64,000 nt of DNA. It comes from Gaertneriomyces semiglobifer. Taxonomy: Eukaryota > Chytridiomycota > Chytridiomycetes > Spizellomycetales > Spizellomycetaceae. The stretch covers positions 372,001 through 436,000 of the forward strand of contig JAHLKF010000012.1 in assembly GCA_025558075.1 (NCBI GenBank). The letters are read 5' to 3'. The notes under the pieces were generated by a model. It was not told where the DNA came from. It did no database searches and saw only the letters and a list, made by a program, of their open reading frames with translations. This document shows, one piece after another, positions 43,646 through 56,257 of this stretch (positions are counted from its first letter, which is position 1; every line of letters begins with the position of its first letter). A program made the translations under genes and the position numbers.

Positions 43646-44179
43646 ATGGTCAACGTAGGTACCCTCGAGTGTCTTGATCTAATGGCCTGGTTGCTCATGT
43701 GTGTTTTCCATAATTGCAGGCGGCAAAACTCATAACGCAAATAGCGATAGTCGGCACACAGATCTTGGGAAGGGCATTTGTGGACGCCTATAAGCAAGCA
43801 GCAAAGAATGCTGCTGCAAATGCAGCTGCCGGTGGAACTGGACAGGCGGCAGTGGATGGTATGAACCGGAAGCTGAACATGACAGTAGAAGAAGCGAGTC
43901 AGATTTTGAATGTAGAAAGAAATTCAAATCTTGAAGAAGTCATGAAGGTACACTGCTACATACTGAAATTGGGACAATGATTCAGTTATCCCAACTAAAC
44001 CGTGATTCTGGTTCTAGAAATACGAGCATCTCTTTGCCCAGAATGACCCGAAAGCTGGTGGGTCTTTCTACCTACAATCTAAAGTATATAGAGCGAAGGA
44101 GCGTTTGGAGGCAGAACTCAAGCGCATTGCGGCCAAGGAAGGAAAAGAGTTTGCAGAAAAGGATGCGCCCTCAAATTAG
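43646..44179 (+). CDS. PAM16: TIM16/PAM16 import-motor subunit
   Basis: J-like regulator of mtHsp70 in the TIM23 import motor at the inner mitochondrial membrane. Three exons (43646-43654, 43720-43947, 44018-44179) give 132 residues. Exon 1 codes only MVN. Seen: [27 protein letters not shown] (membrane-associating N-terminus), [13 protein letters not shown], then [33 protein letters not shown]. The HPD motif of J proteins is replaced by a non-HPD loop (NDPKAGG), as in PAM16. Divergent from NDUFB8 with about 290 bp between starts, pairing two mitochondrial genes. Confidence 0.95.
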
Positions 44180-44488
44180 AGTAATGTAGGAACTGTTAAT
44201 GTTTGGCTGGTACTGTAGCGCTTAGAAACAGTTTATTTAATAGGATCGGTTATTTTTTTGGTATCCCAGGTAGCAAACCGAGTCTCTCGCTGCCTGAAGA
44301 GGCACTAGTCGCTTGCTGTAGCCTTCTATTGCTTTGCCGTCAGCGATGACTCGCAAGAGCAGAGCATCAACCAGCACATTTGCATGCCATCAAACAACAG
44401 GACTGCTCAGTGCTGTGCAATCGTGTACAACTTCCCATGGTATTCACTTTGACCGAACGCTACTTGACGAGTTCTAACGACATCGCAA

Positions 44489-45886
44489 TTATAAATCCAC
44501 CCCTTGCCCTTCCAAATAATCCTTCAGTCCTCCGATCAAATCTTTCACTTCTTCCGATGACAACCCTTGGATTGCGCTCTGCAATAGAGACCCCACCGTG
44601 ACCAGTTTCCCAACGCCGACAAAACTTTTGACGTACATGTAACTGAAAAGACCCATCAAAAACTGACAATCCATACGGTCGGTGACCCCTCCATGACCAG
44701 GAATGGTGTCCCCAAAGTCCTTAATTTTGACAGCACGCTTAAATCCGCTGGCGAAGAAACCGCCGAACGGTGCCACGACCGACGCAAAGATCGATAGAAC
44801 CAACGAATGAAGTTGCACCGGGTACAAGGTAAGAGTGCGGAACGGAATGCCGGCAAAGGGCATCAAGTATCGCAAGAGGCCAGAGAGCATCGGCGGCAGA
44901 CGGTAGTCAGTCGGCACGAACGCTGGGTTTGGAACGCACTCCACACCGGAAAAGGACGAGGTCTTGAAATCGCGCATCGGGCAGTACATGTAAGGATAGT
45001 GGGCAAGGAAACCCGACAGGAACCATCCGAAGGCTACGGTTGTAAACAAAGCACCCAAGAAGCCTTCCCAGGTCTTTTTGGGGCTTAGAGCGATCAATGG
45101 TGTGCGACCAAAGAAAAATCCAAAAATGTAAGCCGCAATATCATTCCAAATAACGAGAGATGCGGGCACGAGGAACCAGATCAGTCCTTCGAAGATGTTG
45201 TTGATGATGAAATGACTTTGGCAGACGACAACGAGCAGAACCATATGTGTCCAGCCGAATTGTGAGAACTGAAACTTGTAGTGGCCCTTCTTCAGGTTCA
45301 TCACAAAGAGCACCAATCCCAAGCAATACAGCGAGAAACTGATGAATCGGTGGTGTGTCGCCAACGGCATCAGAAACGCGTCCACGACGACGTACGGCTT
45401 GAAATACTCGATGATGGTTTCGCCATATAAGAAGTAATTCGTAGTGCAAAGGAAGTACCAATGCAAGAAGCGATTCCATGGTAGTTTCTGCTCCTTTGCC
45501 GGTGAAATGCCAATCGAGATCACTTCCTTGTACACCAAGGTCTGTAGCAATCCAACGAGCAAGACAACCCAAACATGCCCAGCAAGCAGAATCACCAGGA
45601 ACAGGAACACCATCACAAAAGTCCACACGCTTCGCACAAAGGCATTTTGCCACTTTTTCGATTTGGCTTCATCTACGAGGAGCGTTACGTTTTGAGGCGA
45701 CTTGTCCAATGCTGCATCTCCCGGCAGCGATCTTTTCTTGACCGCCACGTTCAGCACCGGTGCCGTAAGGGCCTCCTCCGCTGCGCGCTCCGCGAGGTCG
45801 CTGGCACTACTACTACTGCTGCTGCTCGATCGATTAGATATCGAACCCGTCGTTTTAGCTTGAGCCTTCCGCTTCGTTTTGGGCAT
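44489..45886 (-). CDS. CDP-diacylglycerol synthase
   Basis: Phosphatidate cytidylyltransferase of the ER, making CDP-DAG for phosphatidylinositol and cardiolipin. Single exon, 465 residues from the ATG at 45886; the frame is open to 46000, but the short upstream segment is not conserved. Seen: a serine-rich N-terminus, about seven or eight membrane helices, IWNDIAAYIFGFFFGRTPL, LSPKKTWEGFLGA, and the signature SGFKRAVKIKDFGDTIPGHGG followed by DRMDCQ. The C-terminal stretch (VGSLLQSAIQGLSSEEVKDL) resembles the fungal Cds1 tail. No intron, unlike the neighbours. Confidence 0.96.
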   Translation of the reverse strand: MPKTKRKAQAKTTGSISNRSSSSSSSSASDLAERAAEEALTAPVLNVAVKKRSLPGDAALDKSPQNVTLLVDEAKSKKWQNAFVRSVWTFVMVFLFLVILLAGHVWVVLLVGLLQTLVYKEVISIGISPAKEQKLPWNRFLHWYFLCTTNYFLYGETIIEYFKPYVVVDAFLMPLATHHRFISFSLYCLGLVLFVMNLKKGHYKFQFSQFGWTHMVLLVVVCQSHFIINNIFEGLIWFLVPASLVIWNDIAAYIFGFFFGRTPLIALSPKKTWEGFLGALFTTVAFGWFLSGFLAHYPYMYCPMRDFKTSSFSGVECVPNPAFVPTDYRLPPMLSGLLRYLMPFAGIPFRTLTLYPVQLHSLVLSIFASVVAPFGGFFASGFKRAVKIKDFGDTIPGHGGVTDRMDCQFLMGLFSYMYVKSFVGVGKLVTVGSLLQSAIQGLSSEEVKDLIGGLKDYLEGQGVDL

Positions 45887-46000
45887 GTTTGAGATCGTAA
45901 ATTTTAGAGGATTGATATGAAGACAGATATCTTCAATCGCAGTGTTTAGCTTTTCCAGTTGACGAGATTGTTTCGGCAACGTATGTGGATCTCTTACCAC

Positions 46001-46798
46001 AAGGGATCAACTGGAGTCAACAAAAAAAAAGGATAAGTAGGTCCTTGAGCGCCTTCCTGGAGCTTATCTTCTACTGTGACCTTCACGAATCCTTCCTGAA
46101 CAAAAAGCACCTGTGCCTACGACAGCTGCACTTGAACCAGTGCGGGTTGCCTTTATATAACTCTTCGAATGCGGTGCTGCAGCGTTCTCAAAATTGCAGG
46201 AGACCCTCGTGTCTTATTTTCCGCTGCAATTTGGGGCAGCTCACCGCAAAATAAAATACAGCAACAGGACCTTGCATCAGTGCAGCGAATTCACGGCAGT
46301 AGCCATTGTCAATCACATAGCAGGAGATCAGAATGGGTGTTTTCATGCGAACGGTCGCTAAAGACCGCATGAGAAGGTAATCAGCCAACATCACTGTTAT
46401 GTTGACCAGAACCCCAGGATGTACCAATGCTCACGAGCCGTTCTTCAGCTGGACAGTTATTATTGCTACCACACCAGTTATGTTGTATCTCACATATAGT
46501 TTGTATCAGAGACGTACGTTTTCATCATGTTGTTTGAGGTACTTGGTGCATTTTAAGTCTCACAACGATATGGTCCGCAGTGGTTCTGGGCAAGATCCCT
46601 GAAAAACCAGCACTTCCTCCTTCATCAACAACAGTCAAAACAAGCACATCTTCATAAGGTCGGCATGCATGTATAATTAAGACGCCAGTGAGGATCGCAT
46701 TTCGCACACAGTATGACATTACACACTTGATACCACATTCAATTAGTAGCACATTTAAATAGAAGAACCAAAAATGAGTTTGCGCAATTTAGCACTTT
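46001..46798. other. Spacer between flippase and CDP-DAG synthase
   Basis: About 0.8 kb carrying the flippase 3' UTR and the promoter of the CDP-DAG synthase gene (both on the minus strand). Frames are short with many interruptions. No gene seen. Confidence 0.45.
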
Positions 46799-49700
46799 TC
46801 ACACCCGACTGCCACTGCTCTCCTCGCCCATCGTGCGAGTGCTTTCCTTCTGCTCACTGTGTGACCCTGCCGCGACTTCGGTTGCATCCCCGGCAGCGCC
46901 TTCAGACGCTGGTGGTATAGATGTGTCGGATGTACTCAACATCATTCCTTCCGACGGTGATGATATAATAGGTCTGTCTGTGATTACAGGCGTCGGCGTG
47001 CGATCGGCTGATCCTGGGGCATCCACTGCTAGCCTCTCTTCTGGTGTTGGCTCATGGGTCAAAGGGCCGCTCGATGATGCGACAACTGCCACTCCCAAAG
47101 GATCTCCGGCTTCCTCACCCTTCTCCGCAAAATGCACATGCTGTGGAGGTGCGTGATGATGGCCATGGCCAGGCCTCAACGCACTCACTAAACGCTGCAT
47201 CACAGGTGCCTTGTTCCGTGTCAAGCTACCACTCGGGGTGACATTTCTACTACTACTTGCGCCGGCCGGTCCATGAGCATCATATGGCGGTGCAGAAATA
47301 TCCGGTATGTTCGACCTCGTCGGTGTGATAATACATTCCATACCCTCTGCATGACTGAAAGCAAATCCAGTATTTATCACTCCCGGCTCTCCACGACCAC
47401 CCATGAAAACCACCACACTGCCAGTACGTCCATGACTACCAAGTCTGGATGCGTGAGTCCGATCGCGGAAGCGCTGCACCACGCTCCCAATCTTCTTCCC
47501 AGCGCCTTTGACGGCCGCACTGATATTGCGCGGACGGAACAAACTAGATCGACGACTACGATCGGTGCTGTAGTCCTCTGACTGCATGCTTTGACTGGTA
47601 GCTGACGCCCTTGGACTGCCACTGGGGCCCCCTTCACCTTCTCCATGGAATTTCCGCTGTCTATGCGGGGGTTCATCCCCGAAGCCGTCTGATGATGGTT
47701 GATGTCTGTGTCCTGGTCTGCGAGTCTCGGGATGACGACCATGTCCAACAACGTGTAGAGGATCAACGATGGCCGGCGTTACAGTCATCTCAGCTCCTGT
47801 TCTTATCTGCGCGCTGACAGCACGACGCATGCCGCTACTGCTTGCTCTTCCTTCAGCTTCTGCCGATGTCCCAGTCGGCTTTTGGTGACTTGAAAGGATA
47901 TTGTCAGAGAAATTCCGCCGGATGTTGGAATCCTGCACAACGTCCAGTCTAGTTGGTTCGCTCGTCTCGATAACTTTCACCTCCGCTTCCTCTTCTTCAA
48001 CTACAGCCGGTTGCCGGCGACGAGAGTAAGAATCCCTTGCCTCGCTCGGCGCCTCAACTACAGTTCCAGCTGCTTCCGTCACACGACCTTGAGATCCATA
48101 CTTCATAATTTCTCGACCGACGGCGGTATCATCCGGCCGGAACCATCTGAAGCTATCGGCTATAAACCTCGGCGCGAGCGCCAAAGTCACGCTGAGAATC
48201 AACGCCAACCAAAACGTTCCGCTGCGCAGCAAGACATCTAGCTGACCATAGGTCGGGTTGGATTTCACCCCAACATATATCACCAAATAGATCACCCATA
48301 TCAGCAAGGAAATCAGTAATGCCAAATGCATGATGAATGTCCAATTCCGTATGGACATGGCAGCATAAAGGTTCACAGCGACGATGATACTAAATGCTTG
48401 TAGGGTTCCCATATCGTCTTTTGTTGCACTCCACCCCTGGCGATACAATATCGCGTCCTTGAATAGAAAATAACCCACGTAGTATATGACCACGGATTGA
48501 TAAATCCCATCAAACATGTACGCCCAGAATCGATCCATGTTATAGAGTGTCTGGCGAATACCCTTTCGGTATAGTTGCGGAAGTCGCATTGAGGTTACAT
48601 CATCTACATCTTGATCCAATGTTCCGATCGCAATGGTTGGTAGGAGGGTGAAAAAAGTGTTATAAAACATAGAATATGTGTAATCCATATTGAGGCTGGC
48701 AGAGAATCTGTGCAACGACATTCAACGAATCAGCAAGGATACGACGGCACTCGAATAACACAATCATAACCACAGGTCCCACTCACCCACAGTCGAACTG
48801 GAACCAAAACACAACAAAAAGGTACACCACGTTCTTGTAGAAGTAGTTCAGCACAAGCTCAGCAGTTCGCATGTACGCCCAGCGTCCATGTACGATCAGA
48901 AGACGTTGCAAGAACCGAAATTGGCCTATGGCATAATCGGATGCCATTACCGCCTGCAATCCCTCTTTACCAGCGATACCAATGCCAACATCTGCTTCCT
49001 GGATCATGGACACATCATTCGCACCATCGCCAATCGATAGGCACATGGCGCCCAGGCCCTTCCGTACCAATCGCACGACCATGGCCTTTTGCAAAGGGCT
49101 CACACGGCAACAGATAACAGCTCGGCAACGGCAACCCAGTTCAAGCAAAAGCGCTTTGCACTTCGGTTCCAGTGCATGCTTTAGACTCTCACCATCAATG
49201 ATAAGAGCATGACAATCGCCAGTGGATTCCCCTGTGGCAGCATCATTACGTACAGCTCCTCCTGAATCCCAGAACCGTTCCAATGCCTCGGTTAATTGTC
49301 GGAAAGTCTCTTCGACATCCACACTCTTAACAACGATAAGAACCATATTTCGCGTCAACAAATTACAAGCGAATCCAATATTGATCGCGGTTTCCATTTT
49401 GTCTCCCGTAAGTACCCAGATCTTGATTCCAGCTTTAGCCAACAGCGCGATCGTATCCGGGACACCATCCTGCAACTTGTCTTCGATAGCTGTAGCCCCC
49501 ATCAGTACAAGCTCTTTCTCAATGGTCTCAGCTACGATATCCACGTGCTTTTCACGGTCGACAATTAAGGCCTGCGCGTTGCGATACCTTTCCGCCCATC
49601 CTTCATATATTTCCAAGGGAATCACTCGATAAGCGAGACAGAGAGTCCGCAAACCTTCGTTTGCAAAGGACTCTAGATGTGCGGATGTTACATCCATCAA

Positions 49701-52138
49701 CTCGAGGTCATTTGTAGGCGACAAACGATCATATATCACCGAATCGGCACCCTTACACAGCAGGATTACATCACCCTCCGGCCGTTGGATGATGACGGAC
49801 ATTCGCTTACGATCAGAGTTGAATTCCAGAAAGTGCAAGATAGTGTAAGTTCTCTGCTGACCCATGAGATCGACAAGGACTTTATTATCTGTGCGCTTGA
49901 GGAACGCAAATCCGACATCCCTGGCAGCAGCAACCAGTGCGGCTTCGTCCGGACTCTGTGCTTTGTATTCCAGGAAATTTGGATCACCACGGTCAGGACG
50001 TTCCACCAAAACGGTATGGCAAATGGCGAGAAGAGTAAAGAACTCGCGGATACGTCGGGCTTGCAGGTCATTTTCCTTGAGATGCCGAGGAAGATCCGCA
50101 TCCACAAAGCTTAACGGTGATGAAACATACTTCGTGTCAAAAAGTTCCGCCATACCAGCTATCATGTCCTTTTCAGCCACAGCTCGCTTCGCATTGGATG
50201 CTTCGAAATCAGTATCCTCCCCAACTCGCTCGGCCGCGCCTTGCATAGCCTCGGTAACAAACGAGCCTCCGTAAACAACTCCATTTATAGTGCACTTCCG
50301 GAATTCCATAGTGTTACATGTCAAGGTTCCGGTTTTATCAGAGAAGATGTACTCAATTTGTCCAAGGTCATCACATAGATTCCAAGATCGAGGAGAGCAA
50401 TGCGTTTCGGACTCGGGATCATACATTTCATCATCAACATGAATCATGAAAGACTACAACCGCAAATGTCAGTCGTGACATCACGTAAAAGCAAATCTTT
50501 TGAACCCACCTGGAAAAGCTTGGCAATCTCAATGCTGATAACCAATGCAATAGGAATGATGTTCTGGAAGATGATCATGGCCATGAAGAATGTCACAAAA
50601 GCTGTCCCGCTCGGTGTTTCCATGCCCTCAGACCTTCTATCGGCTTCTCCAATGATTCCGATTCCCGCCCACATGGCACCCTCATAGATATGGGTGGACT
50701 GGTATATTGCAGCAATAACGGCGCACACTACGCACAAAGTGCACAGAAGCATGAAGTTGACCAATACTTGGGGATTGATTTGCCGGTCAATCCGCGATCG
50801 TTTAGATGGAGTCGCACCCGAATTGAGCATGATTTTGCTATCAGCACCAGTAAACAGCGCAATCCCTATTGCCCACTTCGTGTTTCTCATCACGCATCCA
50901 CGCAGGAGGATGCCATTCACGGTAATTGGTACTATAGTCGCTCCTGCTACCGCGTGTGGTGACATCGGACGCTGAGGATACGTATCAGATTCAGAGGTCG
51001 ATCGTCGACCTTCTGACAGAGGCAGAATAGACAACGCGCCACTATACGAGTACAGATTGACTGAAGGTGGTTCCGAATCCAAGTATGCTCGTATCTTCTG
51101 ACAGTCTTCTGGGGTCTTGACATCGGCTAACTCATTGACACCTCGGCGCACCTTTAAATTCGTTTCGCCATCCAGGTTCTTGGTCTCCACGTAACATACA
51201 GAGTCGGGCTCTGAAGTTGAGATAATCATCATGTCCGCAGGTATAGGATCGTTATTCCTCAAAAAGATAAAATCACCCACACGAACGTCTTCCCAATTGG
51301 CCAACTTCCAAACCGAATGGCTTGCGGAATGGTACGACGTTTTCGGGGCATTAGATGTGACGTTGTTGCCTCCCGCTCCTTCTGTGGCCTTGATGGTATT
51401 CCCTTGCTCGAGGTCCTCAATTTGAATGTCGTCCTGCATATAATCGTCCGCAGCAATAAGTGCCGGGCGACTGGCGTGCATGCTTTTGTTCACACGTTTC
51501 TTTAACGGCGGATACAATGTCAGCATTACTGACCGGAAGCATCCCTGCATTGCACGGGACGCTGTTCTTCGTAGTCGCTTCAACATGGCTTTGATTGTCA
51601 ATTTCGTACTATCGGCATGATTCGTATTGTTCCAATTTGAAAGTACATAGGCTGGCGCTTTATTTACTCCTGCATCAGCTCGATGTCGTCGCCAGTCCTC
51701 TATGGCGTCCTTCAATGCCGTTGCCACGATGATGAAAACAATCGGAGCGGCCGTCATGACTGGTGAAACTTGCATAAAGGGCGGAAAACATTGTAATACG
51801 ACGAGCGATGTGAAATAGAAGTTTGCAACGGACCGAAATTGCTCGATCAAGTTTTTGGGGACAAAAGTCACGACAGTGTATTTACTTGTGCGTACTTTGT
51901 TTCCGGGATAGGTGATGACAGGGTAGCCAGTATCTGCATCCACATACGGTGGCTGCATCGGAATATTTATCCATATTCGTCGTTTGGCATGAAGATCCGA
52001 GGCAGCCGCCACGCCTTCCGACGTTGCTGCCGGCGGCTCCGGTTGTACTGTTGGCGTGCCGGCGGTATCCTGAACGTCTAGCTGCGAGCGCTGACCAAAG
52101 AATGCTCGTATTTTCCCCATCTCGTCGGTAGCCAGCAA
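46799..52138 (-). CDS. P4-type phospholipid flippase
   Basis: Type IV P-ATPase moving phospholipids to the cytosolic leaflet. Three exons (52138-50510, 50453-48787, 48707-46799) give about 1734 residues. Seen: RRIWINIP and FVPKNLIEQFRSVANFYF (P4 N-terminal motif), NLDGETNLKVRRGV (A domain), DKTGTLTCNTMEF with the phosphorylated aspartate, KGADSVIYDRL (nucleotide site), LTGDKMETAINIG, and GDGANDVSMIQEADVGIGI. Ten membrane helices fit the order. The last about 450 residues are low-complexity (Ser, Pro, His, Arg), much longer than in most flippases. The N-terminal about 60 residues include two possible ATG starts (52138 and 52120). A CDC50-type partner is not in the window. Confidence 0.96.
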
Positions 52139-54031
52139 CGATGACCCTTGTTGATGATCGTCAGATTATCTCTATTTGTGGCTCAAGGAGAAAGTCCCTT
52201 CATCGGTGGAAACAGGGCGCGCTCGCAGCAGGAGCTTAAGAAGAGGCCGAACTCAAGGGGTGTGAACAATGAAAGTTTCTAGAGCGGCAGGTGGGCAGGG
52301 TGCCCCGCAGCCTTTGGATGCAGTGGGCGATATCTATATACGTGTACAGTGTCGTGTATGAAGTTCGCGGGGAAGCGACAATGAGAGTGAGTCAACCAAG
52401 TTCGTTGAAACCCTTCGCAGATAACTTAACAGTAGTCCCCATCCGCGGGACGTTGGAAAGTGCCGCTCGAGGCTTTGGGATGAGCGGGGGTATAGGAGAG
52501 TCTGCTGCAGATTGTAGACCTGCAATGCGAATGCACAACGCCGCAACCCGACGGCTAGCTATAAGCTGCTTGGAGGATGGAAAGTCTGTGGCGACTTGCA
52601 GAAACCAGCCCGCCGCCTTGGACCAGGTGTTCTCCCGAAATGTTGGATTCGAGGATCGCTTACATAATAAGTTCCCGAAACAGAACCCACAAAGCACAAA
52701 CCGTTTTAAATTCTATGCTCAGACGGCCAATTGCATGCTTTTCATAACAGGATTGCTAGTAGGTTCAACCAGAGTCCAGGATTTTACAATCCGTCCACTT
52801 TTGGTTGTGTACTGCGCTTACTCGTGTTCAGCCCGCTCAAACATACGCCGACCTCACACTCCACTCACGCCCATGGCGCTAAGCTGCTAACTTCTAAGGA
52901 ATAATGCTCCGGACGCACTCCGCCTTTTCGAGCGTACTCCTCATTAGCTCTACCGTTTTCTCCTAACGTTAACATCACCAAACATTTACATGGGCTTCAT
53001 GGGCGTGAATCCAAGCTTCCACTACCAGGTGGTGAGTGGTTGGCGTCGATATTGCCCAGGGTGTCCTGAGTGCAAATGGTCGACTGAACAATGCGGGCAT
53101 GGGTCTTCCGCATCGGCTGTCTCCACGGCTGCTGATGGAAATGCGAGATGGCAATACGACCCAATGTTGATTGATTACTGAATGTCATCAGGGTAATAAT
53201 GGGCATCCATTGCGTACCCCGTCTACCTTCTCTTTAATGTCCAAGGCACAGGTTACCTTTACCTGGCATGCGAACATGCCGCCTGGTGTTTACACAGAGG
53301 TAGTTCGCGTTCGAATTCCTCAAGCATTTGTAAAAGTATAGTTGGTCCAAGAGTGAGTGAATGAGTACAGCTCCCAAACTATTGTTTGAACAAGTCTTGC
53401 TTGCGCCTTGAAGATAGACTCAAGCTCCCGCGCCAGATGAAATTGGGTATGTGAGTGTCAAGTCTCATCCTCCACAAAGGGCATCTGGCTCACAGCCGAT
53501 TCATACTTGTAGTTAGGAAGAAGAGCATCTAATATGCACACTGAACAGTGAGAAAATACGAGGAAGAACTGTTTCATGGACAACCTTCATTGTCAGAACA
53601 CGCAACGATCAGGTTCCACACACCTGCCCCGAACCATCCAAAAAAATGGTCCACACAGCCTGCACAGTTTCCCGTTTGACCGCAATTCCGTCAATGCTCG
53701 CTAGAGGCGGCTGATGAAGGTCATGTTCTGCCAAACGTATGGGAATGAAGGGTCAAGCGAAAGTCCGCGGATTTAAGCAAATGTCGGAGTTTATTACCTA
53801 ATCAAGTGCTTCGCGTCTCGCACTTTCGACTGTGATCCGCATACATCCCCAAGATCCCGCGGGAACTCCATTCATATCGAAGCTTAAGGCAGATTGATGC
53901 CGCAAATTGAGGAAAATGCAGCTCATGACGTCAGGCCCTTTTGGGGTTCTGTTATAAAGATGAGCTTTTCGCCGACATGGTGCCAATCCCTGGTGTGGCG
54001 TTAAGATTTTCACCGGGCTCATCGCTGTGCA
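52139..54031. other. Large divergent spacer
   Basis: About 1.9 kb between the flippase start (minus) and the annexin start (plus). A plus-strand frame of about 200 codons at 52291-52890 has no ATG at its beginning and no conserved feature. The rest is broken in all frames. It may hold long promoters or an unrecognised non-coding transcript; I see no defined element. Confidence 0.4.
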
Positions 54032-56136
54032 ATGTTTCAATTCCCGTCTACTTCGCAACTCCCTATTCAGCCTTACCCACTTCCACCTACATCAGGAAGT
54101 CATCTGACACCGGAAACTGCGGGCGTGTACCCGGCGACTGTTGAGGACCGTCGTAACAGCACTGTATCTCAGCATTCAGGTCGCGTCAATGTCGTACACT
54201 CAAAATCAGGAAATTCTCTTTCAAACTTCGATGTTCCTGAGGGTGCCATGTCCCGGCGCTCGCGGACAGCAAGCGTGATGAGTTTGCGTAATGTACCGTT
54301 GCTGTCTGTTCCCGAGCCGGACGACTACTTAGGTGCTGAACGACAAGACTTCGACACAGACAGAGCTCAAAGAAGAGCTAGTATGCGTAGTCTCAGTCCA
54401 TCAGATGCAGGACTCACACGTGGTGAATCCGTTGAACGGCGTGGTAGTACTACTAGCCACATCGGCGGATCTCGGCCCCCTAGCGTTATTTATTTGGGCG
54501 AGGTCAGTAGATCACCTAGCGACGCTGGATCCCGACGAGCTTCCGCAAACTATAACTACTCTGCGAACCATTCCCGCCGACCTTCCGGTGCCTCATTTCA
54601 CAGTGCGGTAGCGACTGTTCCTGCAACCGTCACAATGCGGATCCCGCGTGCCCCAGGGGGCAGCCCTGGCGAGATATCGGTACCAGCTACCGTGACTTTG
54701 CCGATACCCAAGATGGCTGCACAACAGACTGCATTGCAGCCGCATGTGGTGTACGACGGCGAGTATCACGGTGTGGCCTTGGCGGCAGATGGTAGCCAGG
54801 CACGGTTGATTGGAGATGGCAGAAGCGTCAGTGGGTGGAATAACGAGAAACTGCCACAACAAAAAGTCGCAGAGTATGTAGAGGCTATCTGGGGGGCGCT
54901 CAGAGGCGTCGGTACCCGTGGTCTAGGTATGTTAGGATATACTTTTGTTCAGCATGAGGAACGATCCTGGTTCTCAACGTACGGGGCGATTGTTAGATGC
55001 CCGAACGTTAACTCAAATACTGGGCACGCTTCCGCCAGCCCATGCGACGCAATTGTCTGAAATGTACAAAGCCACATATGGAAAATCTCTGTCAGCGGAC
55101 GTGAAGTCTCATACCAGTGGGAAATTCGGAAAGTTGTGTTGCGGATTGGTAACACCGTTGGCCGAGTTCGATGCAAAGTGGTTATACAAGGCAATGGTGG
55201 GTTCACAACATTACTGTCAGCAGTGATTTCATATTCAACTCATACATTGACGCAAAGCACGGTTTGGGCACGGATGAGGACATTTTGATAGAGGTACGTG
55301 GATGAGGCCTGTTCTAGCCCTGCAAGCTTTTGGGAATAACTTATACGTGGTCCGCAGACGCTTGTAGGACGATCGAACGCGGAAATTGCCGGCATCAAGG
55401 AAGCTTATAAGAATTTGCACGGGAAGGACCTCGAAGAAATTGTAACTTCTGAAACCAGCGGTGATTTCCGAAAGCTCATGATCGCCATTCTGCAGGTGCA
55501 CAGCATCGCCGTTCAAATTTCCGTCGATTCTGAGTGCTTATTTTCTATTTGCTAGGCTAAACGTGACGAAGAAGAAACCTCTTATAATGCGGAAGCGGAT
55601 GTCGAAACCCTGTATCAAGAGTCCAAGGCTTCTCGGTGGGCCCGGGAGCCGATCAGATTCATATCTCTACTCTGCGGTCGGTCCGACACACACTTGGTTT
55701 ACGTTTTCCAGCTTTTCCAACGAAAGCACGGAACGACCATCGAAGACATGGTTAGAAAACACACTGGAGCGATATTGGGCAAAGCGTTAATGTGCTTGAG
55801 TAAGTACAAGTGTTGTTAACTGCGTTAGAGACTCGTTCTAAAGAAAACCTTTTCGCAGTTCAATCGGTAAATAATCGTGCGGCCCATGTCGCTACCCTGT
55901 TTGAACATTCTCTTCACGGATTCTGGGGTCCTTCGAATACCCAACTCATGCGTCTTCTTGTGCGGTATCGTGATCCGCGAGTCATGAAGGAAGTACGAGC
56001 AGCATATCATGAGCAATTCGGGAGAAGCTTATATAGGCGGGTGGAGGATGTCACCAACGGAGATTTTAGGAGGCTGGCGCTACTGTGTGTAGGACTGGAA
56101 GCCGGCGATGCCGAATATGAAATCGAAAATGTATAA
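54032..56136 (+). CDS. Annexin with long disordered N-terminus
   Basis: Calcium-dependent phospholipid-binding protein. Six exons (54032-54926, 54997-55196, 55258-55293, 55358-55495, 55556-55799, 55859-56136) give 596 residues. The first about 240 residues are Ser/Arg-rich (SRRSRTASVMSLR, SRRASANYN). Four annexin repeats follow: GALRGVGTRGLDARTL, KWLYKAMHGLGTDEDILIE, a third (ESKASRWAREPIRFISLLCG), and HSLHGFWGPSNTQLMRLL. Only repeat 2 keeps the intact GxGTDE type II calcium loop. Exon 3 is only 36 nt; its acceptor after CGCAAAG restores FDAKWLYKAMHGLGTDE, as in vertebrate annexins. Transcribed toward the receptor gene (convergent). Confidence 0.92.
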
Positions 56137-56257
56137 TAAAACAGATGTCATTTGAAAATGCAACAACAAACGGACTGACGTTAACAAACTTCGACGCTAC
56201 GTCTAAGATAGATAAAATACCCTTCCATCTATCTCTAAAAACCACAATCTAGAACGT

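Noticed and set aside
52291..52890. Plus-strand frame of about 200 codons in the flippase/annexin spacer
   Set aside because: No ATG at the start of the frame, no recognisable segment, no introns joining it to anything.
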